From Delphinus delphis (lineage: Eukaryota; Chordata; Mammalia; Artiodactyla; Delphinidae): a stretch of 64,000 nt of DNA. Numbering within the stretch: the stretch's first letter is position 1; every line of letters begins with the position of its first letter. The stretch is from contig NC_082687.1 in assembly GCF_949987515.2 (NCBI RefSeq), positions 120,447,838 to 120,511,837 on the forward strand. The letters run 5' to 3'. Below, piece after piece: positions 36,488 to 47,811 of the stretch. Position numbers and translations under genes: made by a program. The notes beneath the pieces are model-generated. The model was given only the letters and a program-made list of their open reading frames with translations, was not told the origin of the DNA and did not search any database.

Positions 36488-37430
36488 AAAAATACCCCTT
36501 CACCTGTATACTTGCTGGAGAATGTGTAAATTATTACAACCACTTTGGAGATCAATTTGGAAATATCTAGAAAAGTTGAAGATGCAGATTTCACACAACC
36601 CAGCAATTTTACTACTAGGTGGCTACAATGGAGTGAATTGTGTCTGCCCAAAATTCATAAGTTGAAGCCTTAACCCCCATGGGACTGTATCTGGAGATAG
36701 GGCCCTTAGTAGGTAATTAAGGTTAGATGAGATCATAAGGATGGGACCCTAAACTGATATGATAAGAAGAGGTGAAAAGAGACCTCTTTCTCCTTCTATC
36801 TGCCTTGTGAGAACAGAGTTAGAACGTGACCATCTACAATTCAGGGAGAGAGCTTTCACCAGGATCCAACCAGGCTGACACCCTGATCTTGGACTCCCAG
36901 CCTCTGGAACTGTGAGAAAATGAATTTTTGCTGTTTAAACCACCCAGTCTATGGTATTTCATTATGGCAGCTGAAGCTAAGATAGTGGCTATCCTAGAAA
37001 AGCTCTTATGCATATGCATGAAAGAAATATAAGGATGTTCATGAGACTACTGTTCCTGATAGTAAAAATAAGGAACCAATCTGACTTCCAGTAGAGAAAT
37101 AAACTGTTCACATAACACGATTCTATAGAGAAGTTGAAATGAACAATATTAACATGTACCAATGTAACTAAATCTCAACAATATAATGTCAAGTTAAAAA
37201 AAATCAAGCTGTCAAAGGATACTTACGTATGCTATCATGTAATATTTGAAACATCCAAAACAATAATTTATAATTTTAGAGGTACATACTTATATAGTTA
37301 AACATATGCCTGGAAATGATACACACCAATGACTTCTGACAAGGGAGGGAAAAGTGATACCAGAGGCAAGGGGGTGATTTTTGCTATATCTGTAGTGTTT
37401 TATTTTTTAATACGAAATGAAATTTGTGCC
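36488..37430 (+). mobile_element. L1M 3'-end fragment split by a MaLR LTR
   Basis: Two halves of an old L1 3' end: AACCACTTTGGAGATCAATT and CACAACCCAGCAATTTTACT before the LTR, and text such as AGAAATATAAGGATGTTCAT and GGGAGGGAAAAGTGATACCA after it. Confidence 0.7.
36628..36985 (+). mobile_element. Solo LTR, MaLR (MLT1A-like)
   Basis: GAGTGAATTGTGTCTGCCCA, ATCTGGAGATAGGGCCCTTA, GACACCCTGATCTTGGACTC, CCAGCCTCTGGAACTGTGAG and CACCCAGTCTATGGTATTTC appear in order. A GTGGCTA-like repeat flanks it (36621 and 36986 regions). Confidence 0.88.
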
Positions 37431-38249
37431 AGTTTCAGCAGATTGTTCACATCTTTTAAATCTGGTTGGTAAATGCATGGTAGCTGTTAATTAATTTTCT
37501 GTAGGTTTCACATATTTCATAAATAAAAGATGTTTTCCCTTATCATCTGGGTTTTCAGCAGTACAATAGTATATTTTAGACAGTTTTCTTATCTACCTTT
37601 TATATATGCTGTAATAGAAAGCCCAGAGAAATTAGCCAACATGGACAAAGTGTCCAATCTAGTTAAATGGTAACTTGAGAATTAGAAAGTAGTTTTCTGT
37701 CTTGTTCCATAGTGTACCCTGTATGTCTGTTAATTGTGTGCTACAGAGATGAGGACTCCAACTTTGTCATCTAAGCCAGAAATAATCCAAATCATGCCCA
37801 ACTGTGGAAGAGCATGTTTGAACCCACTGCACCCTTCCTGTCCCCCAAATCATACTCCACCGTTGACGTGTTACCTATTTTACTTACTCACAGGCATCAG
37901 CCCTCCTTAGGAGGGTTCAGATTTTCCAGTTGTTTTAAAAAGAGATATGAGGAAGTAAGATTACTGAGCTAGAAATTTTCCAAAACAATTGAAAAGTTAG
38001 CAGAAGCTTTAAAATGGAGGTTTACTGATTATAATTAATTTTGGCTACAAGATTTTAATTAGGACATTTAAATTCTTTGTAAGATAGATTTTTAGTGCTG
38101 TTCAACATAGATTTATAGCATGAGAATGAGTAGTCACTTATACTGAATTTCCAAATTAATCTAAATAATTGAAATTTTAAAAAATAGGTGACATGAAGAA
38201 TTCTGCAATATAATTCTGAAATAATAAGTAGAAAATATCCAGGGACATT
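37431..38249. other. Unassigned intergenic sequence
   Basis: AT-rich. No gene or repeat family was recognised. Confidence 0.4.
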
Positions 38250-38262
38250 AAGAATAAGATTT

Positions 38263-38528
38263 GTTGAGACTTCCCTAGTGGAGCAGTGGTTAAGACTCCA
38301 CGTTCTAAATGCAGGTGGCCTGGGTTCAATCTCTGGTCAGGGAACTAGATCCCACATGCATGCTGCAACTAAGGAGACCATGAGCCACAACTAAGAGTTC
38401 ACATGCCACAACTAAGGAGCCTGCGTGCTGCAACTAAGGAACCCTCCTGCTGCAAATAAGACCTGGCACAATCAGATAAATAACTAAGTTAATATTAAAA
38501 TATATATATGTATATATAAATTTTTAAA
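38263..38528 (+). mobile_element. CHR-related SINE, older copy
   Basis: GAGACTTCCCTAGTGGAGCA to AAGACCTGGCACAATCAG with repeated CAACTAAGGAG units. AAGAATAAGATTT flanks it (38250-38262 and 38529-38541). Confidence 0.88.
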
Positions 38529-38859
38529 AAGAATAAGATTTTGTTTCTGCAACACCTAACATATCCAGACCAAAAAAAAAAAAAATTGTTTATCAGATGC
38601 TCTATATTATGTTTTACACAGTTGGGGTAAAGAATTTTGGCTACATTAATTAGGTAGTGTCAACCCACTTCAGACACCTGATGGTATTATTTAACCTACA
38701 TTTCATAAAAAATAAATACGTAAATAAAAAGGACTTGAAGGAAGACAACTTATTTTGAGAAATAATGACTAAATATGCAAGTTATGCATAGTTTCATACT
38801 ACAAATTTACCAAAAATACACAGTTGGGGGAAATGTGGTATTATTCACACACAGTGGCT

Positions 38860-38862
<3 letters not shown>

Positions 38863-38900
<38 letters not shown>
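38863..38900. repeat. (CA)n microsatellite
   Basis: Uninterrupted AC dinucleotide run. Confidence 0.95.
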
Positions 38901-38903
<3 letters not shown>

Positions 38904-39678
38904 ATGTTTAGCCACCTATAGGTAAGAAAATGGTCTCTACTCTTGCTCAAATCAGATTGCTGTCTTTTTTTTTTCATTGTCTGGATTTTGCTCGTTCTCC
39001 AAAGTGTGTCCCATAGTATTCTCATCTGTTTCTTCCATCATCAGAGCCCTCATCTCTATTTCCAAAAAAAACAAAAAACAAAAATAGCTTAGCCTCCTGC
39101 TTATCTTATTGTTCAAAGTTTATTTTCTTAATTCTATCTTGATAATTAGTATTCCTGAAACGTTCTTTCCTTTCAACGTGCTTGGTAAAACGTAGTTGTG
39201 CTCTGTGTCCCCCCACTGGATGCCTCTGTGATATTCCCATACTGGGTTGATGGAAGGGATGTTTTAACTCTAGTCCTTTGGGCAGGAAGAGGGCCCCTAT
39301 GATTGGGTTAGCAGTGAAAACATGAAGGCCCTGACACTGCTTCCACCCAACCATCCGACACTCCTCAGGGCACAGCAGTTCAAGAGTGTTTAGTCAATGA
39401 TAGTATGGGGTTGCTACTCACATTTATAGGTTTTTACTTCTTAATTTTTATATGGTTTGATATTCGATTTATCCACAATATGTTCCTAAGAGAAGTAAAA
39501 GGTACTTACATATTTCTAATAAAAACGCAGAAGGAAATAATGTAATCAGGGCACCTATATATTTTCCCAATAGCTTATAATTAAAGGACCCCATTCCAGG
39601 ACATAATTTATTTTGACTATAAATGTTTCTTTGTTTATATATATTTAATTCTTTTGTATGTCACTCTTTTGCAAACAG

Positions 39679-39829
39679 AGAGTTATACAACTGTGTTATT
39701 AACTCTTTTGTTAAGTGTGAAGAAAGTGTTCCATTCTCAACTAAACTGGAGCTAGAAAAAATTGTTTCATTTTTGAAGACTTCACAGCCTGTGTGTGACT
39801 ATCCACTACACACCCCAAGAGATGCTAAG
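39679..39829 (+). other. Candidate orphan exon (151 bp)
   Basis: An open segment is bounded by a pyrimidine-rich stretch ending TTTTGCAAACAG and by AAG followed by GTATAC, so both splice signals are plausible. In the open frame it begins within an Arg codon (phase 2) and encodes about 50 residues, including ELYNCVINSF, STKLELEKIVSFLKT and DYPLHTPRDAK, ending in phase 0. I do not recognise the protein. It is not IL21, IL2, ADAD1, CETN4 or BBS12 as far as I can tell. No partner exon was found. It may be chance. Confidence 0.25.
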
Positions 39830-41089
39830 GTATACAGTGGTAGCAGCAACCTTCCTTCCTTTTTAGTGTTCTACTGTGGAATGCTTATTAATATTACTTG
39901 GACGCTGAATTTATACTTAAGCAGATTATATTGACTTCTATTTCTAATTCATTTTTATAGTAGCTTCCTAACCAAGTTTTAAATGCAATTGAATTTTCTT
40001 CTTTTTATTTAAATTATAAACTTTATGTTCATAAAAATTCAAACCATATATAGGTATGGTGTATAAAAAGCAAACATCTTTACCCTCTCCCAAATCACAC
40101 TGTCCCCTCCCAGAAGTAACCATTGTTAACAGTTTAGGGAGTCCCATTTTGTCATTTTTACATGAAATAATTGAATTCTTACCTCAGATGGAGGAAAATG
40201 TCAAATATCTTCAAAATTGGGTTGGAGGGGAAAAAAGTCTTTTTAAAAAAATCTTCAAATAATATATTTTCCCCTGATAATTCCATGGCTTACATTATGA
40301 GTAGCATCAGATTTGGTTTTAAGAGAAACTCCTGACTTTTCATTAACATAAATAATTAGTTACCAAGGAAGTGGGTTCAAGAATAATACAGTTTCTGTAA
40401 AATTTTCCCCAAATTGTGCTAGATAAATTACATCTTTAACTTTGATCTTTCTTTAAATCTTTCACTAATTTAGGTCAAACTATCAGAATAAGAATAAATC
40501 AAACCACACCTTTACTTACCAAACTGAGACAAGACCTCAACGCCCTCTAGTGGAGTGAACTCTCCATGCTCCATCATATGGGACCAACCCTCTGATTCCA
40601 GTGGGTAAGATGAATTGATACAAGCTCTTCATATTAGAATTGTACTTCCTTCTTTCATTCATTTAATTAATATTTAAACTTGTATTTTAAATTTTCTGGT
40701 TAAAATGAACCATCACCAAGAACACAAGGGAAAATATTGGGGGGGGGGTGGTCATGCCCATATATAAAATATCCATTAATAACTTTTATCACTATAATTA
40801 TCTTGGATCTTCCAAGTTTTCTGCTTGTCTCGACTGCCTACTCTTGGCCATATCATGACTCTCTACCATTAAATCTACAAAGACTTGAATCTATTCCTTT
40901 GTTTAAAAAAATATCTTTTTCTTTAAGTTCATTTCTCCAGATGTATCGCTTCCCTTAAGTATTTCTTCATTAATTTTTCCAAACAACTGCAAAATAACCA
41001 CTGAATTCATTTTTCTGCTTTTCTCCCTCTGAGAATACAGATTATCAGCCTCTCCCATTTATAATACCTGTTCCAAGGAATGATGAGAG

Positions 41090-41345
41090 CAGCAGAGCAT
41101 AGTAGTTAAGAGCAGAAGGTGGAGCTAGAGGCCCTGACTCACAAAGTCCAGAGGAGCCATTTACTGTCCATGTGATGCTGGGCTAGTCATTTAAACCCTC
41201 AGTGTCTCAGTTTCCCCATCTGTAAAATTCAGGATGATGATAATAGTATCCAAAAAGCATAGGACTTAATAAGAAAATCCATGTAAAAGAGATAGAACAG
41301 TGCCTAACACATAATAAACACTCAATGACTATTAGTTAATATTGC
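41090..41345 (+). repeat. MIR SINE, near full length
   Basis: GCATAGTAGTTAAGAGCAGA, TGATGCTGGGCTAGTCATTT, CAGTTTCCCCATCTGTAAAA, AACAGTGCCTAACACATAAT and AACACTCAATGACTATTAGT follow MIR order from end to end. Confidence 0.88.
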
Positions 41346-41479
41346 TATTTCATCAAAGTCTTATGAATAAATAATAAGGTAGCCTAAATGAAAGATTTGA
41401 ATCCAGTCCTAAATGCAGCTATTCACTAGTCAGGCTCTCACCATCCCTTGTTTACATGATTGCAGTAGCCTCCTAACAG

Positions 41480-42130
41480 ACCTTTAGGCCAGCAGTCTCT
41501 CCCAATTATAGTCCACTGTCATCGGTCTGGTTATGGAACTGACCTAGGGTCTGCTTGCCTACTGCACAGCAGAGCCAAATTATTGACACTGGGTTGTGGT
41601 GAAAGAAAGTACAGTGTTTATTTGCAGGGATCCAAGCAAGGAGTACAGGCAACTCATACTCAAAAGATCCAAACTCCCCAGTGGCTTTCAGGGAAAGGTT
41701 TTTAAAGGCAACATTTCAGGTGAGGACTGCAGGGTGCATGGCTTTCTTCTGATTGGTTGGTGGTGAGGTAACAGGGTGATGTTTCAGGAATCTTAATCAT
41801 CAACTTTCTGGTTCCAACCAGTCTGGAGTCTAGTGCTTGTGCTCAGCAAGAAGTCACCATCCTCCATCTGGTGGGGGTGGGGTCCTTAGCTCCTGCAGAA
41901 CAGCTCAAAGATATGTATAAAATTGTTATGTATATCCCTAATTAGTAACTGTTTAGGTCCGCTCTTTGGAACTCAGCAGTGGCCCAGGAGACTAAAGCCT
42001 TTTTCCACAAACAAGAAATGGGCAGAAGGGCTTTTGTACCTGGGAGGGCCCCTTAGGGTCCTGCTCGGTTTCAATCCCCCCTTTCCTCTGATACTCCTCA
42101 ATCCTGAGGGGAACAGGTATGGGACAAGAA
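41480..42130 (-). mobile_element. Probable endogenous retroviral LTR, family unassigned
   Basis: Text such as AAAGTACAGTGTTTATTTGC, CCAAACTCCCCAGTGGCTTT, CATCTGGTGGGGGTGGGG, GCTCCTGCAGAACAGCTCAA and CAGTGGCCCAGGAGACTAAA is typical of an artiodactyl/carnivore-type ERV LTR lying antisense. No gag, pol or env reading frame is next to it. Orientation and exact borders are uncertain. Confidence 0.45.
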
Positions 42131-42199
42131 AGGGAATAAAGTTTTGGATAGAAAGGTTAATCATCAACTCAGCAGGGGAACTCGGTTTTAGGGCGACTC

Positions 42200-44110
42200 A
42201 GTTTCAGATTTATTTTCCTAAAAATAATGTTGACATTTCTGGTTCAGGATATGATGAGCTAATCTTCCTGCTGAAAACAACTGTAAAAGCTAATATGTGA
42301 AACAACTGCGTGAAGGAACTGAAAAGCACCCAGTTTGGGTAGGATTGGAAAGGAAAGACTACAATCCTTGAGAGAAGAGAAGTACTGGAGTGCAGGTCCA
42401 CACTCACCATGACTTTCCCCTGAGGACATTTTCTAATTCACAAAATAGGGGAAATAGGCCCCAAGCAGAAAGGTAGGAATCTTAATTGGGCTCAGGGGAA
42501 GTAGGTTGGAATCTGGGGCTGCCTAAGTGTCTAGGACTTGAGAGGAAAAATTATAGATAACAGGGATTCAATCAAGGTGGAGTGAAATGAGAAAATTGTC
42601 CAAATCCCCCAAGTTTACCCCCTCATTGGCTAACTCCTTAGTTACACATGCCCAGGGTGAGACCCCAAAAACCTCAGCAGAAAATAGCATCTGAGAGAAC
42701 AAAAGAGCTGAGCAAAAGTTTAATTAAATAGCTGTGCAATGTTGCAAAGATTGAAATTTGAGTTCAAGCCCAGGCAAGATGAAGGAAGGCAGGGGGTGTC
42801 GATAAATACCCAGGGCTTTCAGTCAAAACATGGAAGTACTGTATCCTGTGAGTAAGGACAAACCTAAAATATAAAAACCTTGATAATAACTAAAACTATC
42901 TCTCAAAAGAATTAAAATAATCCTTCTATATTTTACATACCTGCTGGAAGAAAACTTAATCTTCTGTGGAGGAATATGATAGCATTTATAGCCTCTCCAA
43001 TTTTTCATCCATAATACCTGGCTAAAAAAAAAAAACCAAATAACTAAAAGCCATAATTTAAAATAACAATAAAAATAGACCTAGGGATAATTAAGATATT
43101 GAAGCAATCAGACAGGGACTTTAAAATAAAAATAATAAGTGGGTTCAATAAAACAGAGGAAAATATGGAGAATTTCAACAGAGACCTGGAATCTATTAGA
43201 TATGGTAGAACAGAGACCTTCTAGTAAACTGGAAAACAGGTAAGTAAACTATACTTAGTTTGAAGCAGAAAGAGAAAAAGGGATAGAAAATACAAAAAAG
43301 AATGTAAGAGATACATGAAGAATAGTGATACAGTCTAACATGCATGTCATTAGAGTCCTAGAAATGGAGAGGAAATTATAGTTCAGAAAAAACATTTGAA
43401 GAAATACTGGCTAAAAATGTTTCAAAGTTGATAAAAGACATTAAACCACAGAATCCAGACACTCTGTGAACCTCATGTAGAATAAAAGTATAAAGAAAAC
43501 CACACCTGGCTACATCAGAGTTAAGCTGCTAATAACCAAGAAAAACAGAAAAATCTTGAAGCACTCAGAGGGGAAAAAAACCACACATTACCTTCAAAGA
43601 AGCAACAATAAAGCTGTAAGCTTACTTTTCAACAAAAATGATGGAAATCAGAACATAATGGAATGGCATTAAAATGCTAAAAGAACAAAAAAACCTTTCT
43701 ACCTTCTCACGTAGAATTCTGTACACAGTAAAAATATTATTAAAAAAAAGAAGGCAAAAAATTAAAGCCTCTTCAGACAAGCAAAAGCTGAGCTTATCAC
43801 CAGTAGATCTTTACCACAACAAATACTAAAGAGTTATAAAGGCTGAAGAAAATGATCCTAGATGGAACCACTGGCTTGCATAAAGGAATGAAGAGCACCA
43901 GAAATGTTATGTGGGTAATCTAAATGAATACAGACTGGTTTATAAAAGACAAATAATTATAATATCTTGTAGGGATTTGAATATATATAAAAGTAAAATA
44001 TATGACAATAGCCAATAAAAGAGAGAGAGAAATGGAGTTAAACCTCTTTTGATTATCATTATATTGTAAAATTCTATTTGGGGGAACTGGTAAAAGTACT
44101 AATTAAAGGA
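42200..44110 (+). mobile_element. Ancient L1M/HAL1-like element, ORF1 region
   Basis: Degenerate A-rich text follows L1 ORF1 order: ATGGAGAATTTCAACAGAGA, AAACCACAGAATCCAGACAC, CAGAAAAATCTTGAAGCACT, TTCTGTACACAGTAAAAATA, CAGACAAGCAAAAGCTGAGC, TTTACCACAACAAATACTAA. All frames are broken. It may be a HAL1 (ORF1-only) element since no ORF2 follows directly. Confidence 0.65.
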
Positions 44111-44129
44111 AAAGTGTAATAAGTCTAGG

Positions 44130-44640
44130 ATGCAAGTTGTATTCTATTATTACTTAATAAACCACCCCAAAATTTACTGGTTCAGCAAAATCACAGCATT
44201 TATTTTGCTTACAAATCTGCAGTTTAGGCAGAGTTCAGTGGGGACATCTTGTCTTCAGTGGGGACATCTTGTCTTTACTCGGAATCAGCTAGGATGGCTC
44301 AAAGTCTGGATGCTGGAAGCATCTGAAGGCTCCCTAACTTGTCTGCCTGGTTAGTTGATGCTAGCTATTGGCTGGAACCTCCATGGGGCTATGCCCAGAA
44401 CACCTACATGTGGTTGTGCCAAGTGGCTGCCTAACATAGCATGGTGGCTGGGTTGGATGCTTAGAAAGAGAGCAAGGCAGAAGCTATATCACCTTTTCTA
44501 ATCTATCTTCAGAAGTCTTGTGTCACTTCCATTACATTCTATTGGTTAGAAGCAAGTCACTAGGTACAACCTATATTCAAAGGAAGGGAAGTGAAGAATC
44601 TTCCTGTTGATGGGAGAAATGTCAAAGAATTTGTAGACAT
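44130..44640. repeat. Ancient LTR-like repeat with internal duplication
   Basis: Starts like an old mammalian LTR (AATAAACCACCCCAAAATTT) and continues with ATCAGCTAGGATGGCTCAAA and TCTATTGGTTAGAAGCAAGT. The family was not assigned. It contains a perfect 20-bp tandem duplication at 44234-44273. Confidence 0.45.
44234..44273. repeat. 20-bp perfect tandem duplication
   Basis: TTCAGTGGGGACATCTTGTC occurs twice with no gap. Confidence 0.96.
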
Positions 44641-44699
44641 CTTTTTTGTTCTTTTTGTTGCTTTTTGTTTTGTTATACTGGAAGAATCACAATTCTCAT

Positions 44700-45748
44700 C
44701 CTTTTTTTTAAATTGAATTATAGTTGATTAACAATGTTGTGTTTATTTCTGCTGTACAGCAAAGTGATACAGTTATACATATATATATATATATATATAT
44801 ACATTTTTAAATATTCTTTTCTATTACAGTTTATCATAGGATACTGAATATAGTTCTCTATGCTATACAGTAGGACCATTCCATATATAAAATCTTACAT
44901 CTGCTAACCCCAACCTCCCAACCCATCCCTCTCCCAACCCCCTCCCCCTTGGCAACCACAAGTCTGTTCTCTACGTCTGTGAATCTGTTTCTGTTTCATA
45001 GATAGGTTCATTTGTGTCATATTTTATTTTATTTTTTTTTTCTTTTTTGCGGTACGTGGGCCTCTCACTGCTGTGGTCTCTCCCACCACAGAGCACAGGC
45101 TCTGGACGCGCAGACCCAGCGGCCAAGGCTCACGGGCACAGCCGCTCCACGGCACGTGGGATCCTCCCAGACCGGGGCACGAACCAGTGCCCCCTGCATC
45201 GGCAGGTGGACTCTCAACCACTGTGCCACCAGGGAAGCCCCATTTGTGTCATATTTTAGGTTCCACATATAAGTGATATCATATGGTATTTGTCTTTCTT
45301 TTTCTGACTTACTTCACTTAGTATGATAATCTCTAGTTGCATCTATGTTGCTGCAAATGGCATTATTTCATTCTTTTTTACGTCCGAGTAGTATTCCATT
45401 GTGTATATGTACCATATCTTCTTTATCTATTCATCTGTCCGTGGATGTTTAGGTTGTTTCCATGTCTTGACTGTTGTGAATAGTGCTGCTATGAACATAG
45501 GGGTGCGTGTATTTTTTTGGATTAGAGTTTTGTCTCGATATATGCCCAGAAGTGGGATTGCCTGATCATATAGTAATTCTATTTTTCATCTTCTGAGGAA
45601 CCTCCATAATGTTTTCAATGGTGGCTGTACCAACTTACATCCCCACCAACAGTGTAGGAGGGTTCCCTTTTCTCCACACCCTCTCCAGCGTTTGTTACTT
45701 GTAGAGTTTTTAATGGTGGCCATTCTGACTGATGTGAGGTAGCACAAT
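44700..45748 (-). mobile_element. L1 3'-end fragment, antisense, interrupted by a SINE
   Basis: Runs from TTTAAATTGAATTATAGTTG through the 3' UTR (CCCCAACCTCCCAACCCATC) into the end of ORF2 (TTCCATTGTGTATATGTACC, TGGCCATTCTGACTGATGTG). The 5' truncation is at about 45748. A (TA)n tract lies at about 44,778-44,801. Confidence 0.9.
45027..45240 (-). mobile_element. CHR-2 type SINE with 18-bp target-site duplication
   Basis: T-rich head, then GCGGTACGTGGGCCTCTCAC to CCACCAGGGAAGCCC. CATTTGTGTCATATTTTA flanks it (45009-45026 and 45241-45258). Confidence 0.96.
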
Positions 45749-45905
45749 AAAACTAAAATTAATGAAATAGAAAACAAAGACACAATAGGATAAACAAATT
45801 CAAAAGTTTGTTCTTTGAAAATTCTAATAAAACTGAGAAACCTCTAGCAAGATCGATTCACGAAAAAAATAGGGTATAAATAAACAATGTTAGTATTGAA
45901 AAAAA
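45749..45905 (+). mobile_element. Old L1 ORF2 fragment, sense
   Basis: ATTAATGAAATAGAAAACAA, AAAAGTTTGTTCTTTGAAAA and CCTCTAGCAAGATCGATTCA match the linker between the L1 endonuclease and reverse transcriptase. It may belong to the same old insertion as 42,200-44,110, split by later insertions. Confidence 0.65.
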
Positions 45906-46924
45906 GGGACATAACTAATATGCAACAGAGATATATTTAGTTGAAAAGATTTTCATATTCATTACAAACATAGTTTCTTTCCAGTATTGGCTCCAACGAT
46001 TAATAGGAGTACACAGGAGATGAAGGTTCACTAGATCCTCCTGTAACTGAATGCTTGGCATCCCTCTCTAGTCTATCAGTGTGTTGGCTGATAACTTCCC
46101 TCACCCCAGGACTCTCTCCACATTACTGATGTAAATGACACAAAATTATGATGCCTAACAATATGACATGAATTTTTTTCAACTTTTTTTTATTGAAGTA
46201 CAACACTCACACAAATGCACAAGCCAAATAAACAGCTCAACGGATTAAAACAATGTAAACACTTAAGTAATTACTACACAAGCCAAGATATATAAAGTTA
46301 CCAACACTTCAGAAATCCCCTGCAAGCCCTCTCCTAACAACTACTTCCTCCCTCTTCCCCAAGGTAATCATTATTTTGTCTTTTAGATATGCCTGGGTTT
46401 TGAACTTTATAGAAATGGCATTTATGCAGAACATATACTTTTGTTCCTGGCTTCTTTCTGTCGATGCTATGGTTGCAATTCATCCGTGTTGCTGCATGTG
46501 AGTGAATTTGTTTTTTCATTAGCATATGCATTCCACTATATAAATATGTAACTATTTATTTATATATTCTACTGTTGATGGACACTTAGAGTGTCTTTAG
46601 TTTGGGGCTATTATGTATACTGCTGCCATGGACAGTTTTTATGTCTCATGGCCCATATGTGCACACATTTCTGTTGGATATGTTGTTCCTAGGAATACAT
46701 GCTGATCATAACATATACATATGCTACTCTTTATCGAATAATGCCAACTGTTTTCAAAGCAGTTGAAGTGATTTACACTCCTAGAAGCAGTAGTTGAGAA
46801 TTCTCATTGTTTCACATTCTTACCAACACTTTGAATTATTGGTTATTTTAGTTTTAGCCATTCTGGTGGATTTATAATTCTCTCATGGCGACATTAATTT
46901 GCATTGCCCTTGTATTTGTTTCAT

Positions 46925-47380
46925 GTGGCTATTGAAACAAATTATCAGAGACTTGGTAGCTTAAAATGACAGAAATTTATTCTCTCATAGCTCTGGAGTC
47001 CAAAATTCGAAACCAGTTTCACTGGGCCAAGATTAAGGAGCCAGCAGGGATACACTGCCAATAGGTGAGAATCCATTTTTTAAGTCTTCCAGCTTCTGGT
47101 GGCTGCCAGCATTCCTTAGCCATATCACTCCACTCTCTGCCTCTATGCTTACATTTGCTTCTCTTCTTCTATGTGTCAAATGTCCTTCCGCCTCTCTTTC
47201 ATATGGACACTGTGATTACATTTAGGGCCCACCAGATAATCCAGGAAATCTATCTCATAATCCTTAATCATATCTGCAAAGTCCTTTTTTTGTCATATAA
47301 GATAACATTCACATTTTCTAGGGCCTAGGACAAGGATATCTCCTGGGAGGCCATTACTCAGCCTACTACCTTCCTTATTT
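46925..47380. repeat. Ancient LTR-like repeat inserted in L1M
   Basis: GTGGCTATTGAAACAAATTA, GCTTAAAATGACAGAAATTT, CATAGCTCTGGAGTCCAAAA, CAGCTTCTGGTGGCTGCCAG, CACCAGATAATCCAGGAAAT and GGGAGGCCATTACTCAGCCT follow a common old mammalian LTR-type repeat. The family was not assigned. Confidence 0.55.
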
Positions 47381-47534
47381 TGATTAATTTTCACATGTTT
47401 TTGATCACTTGGATATCTTCTCCTATGACATGTCTGCTTAAGTCTTTTGCTCATTGTTTTAAACTGGGCTTTTTCTTACGGATTTTTAAACAGTTATTTA
47501 TATATTCTACATACAAGTATTTAGTCAGGTATAT

Positions 47535-47811
47535 GTATTTATTTATTTTGAATTTTTGAATTTTATTTTTTTATACAGCAGGTTCTTATTAGTTATCCAT
47601 TTTATACATATTAGTGTATGTATGTCAATCCCAATCTCCCAGTTCATCCCAACACCACCCCACCACCACCACCACTTTCCCCCCTTGGTGTCCATACATT
47701 TGTTCTCTGCATCTGTGTCTCAATTTCTGCCCTGCAAACCAGTTCATCTGTACCATTTTTCTAAGTTCCACATATATGCATTAATATACGATATTTGTTT
47801 TTCTCTTTCTG
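47535..47811 (-). mobile_element. Young L1 3' insertion with 11-bp target-site duplication
   Basis: Text TATACAGCAGGTTCTTATTA, GTATGTCAATCCCAATCTCC and CTAAGTTCCACATATATGCA, reversed L1 3' UTR. GTCAGGTATAT flanks it (47524-47534 and 47812-47822). Confidence 0.85.

Larger units (their letters stand above)
38545..41085. other. Mostly unassigned intergenic sequence
   Basis: Contains a (CA)n tract (38,863-38,900), the splice-bounded open segment at 39,679-39,829 (listed separately) and a stretch near 40,010-40,130 with the look of an old LINE or DNA element. No other features were recognised. Confidence 0.4.

Noticed and set aside
41480..42130. A retroviral provirus with coding genes
   Set aside because: Only an LTR-like stretch was seen. 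No gag, pol or env-like frames are next to it.
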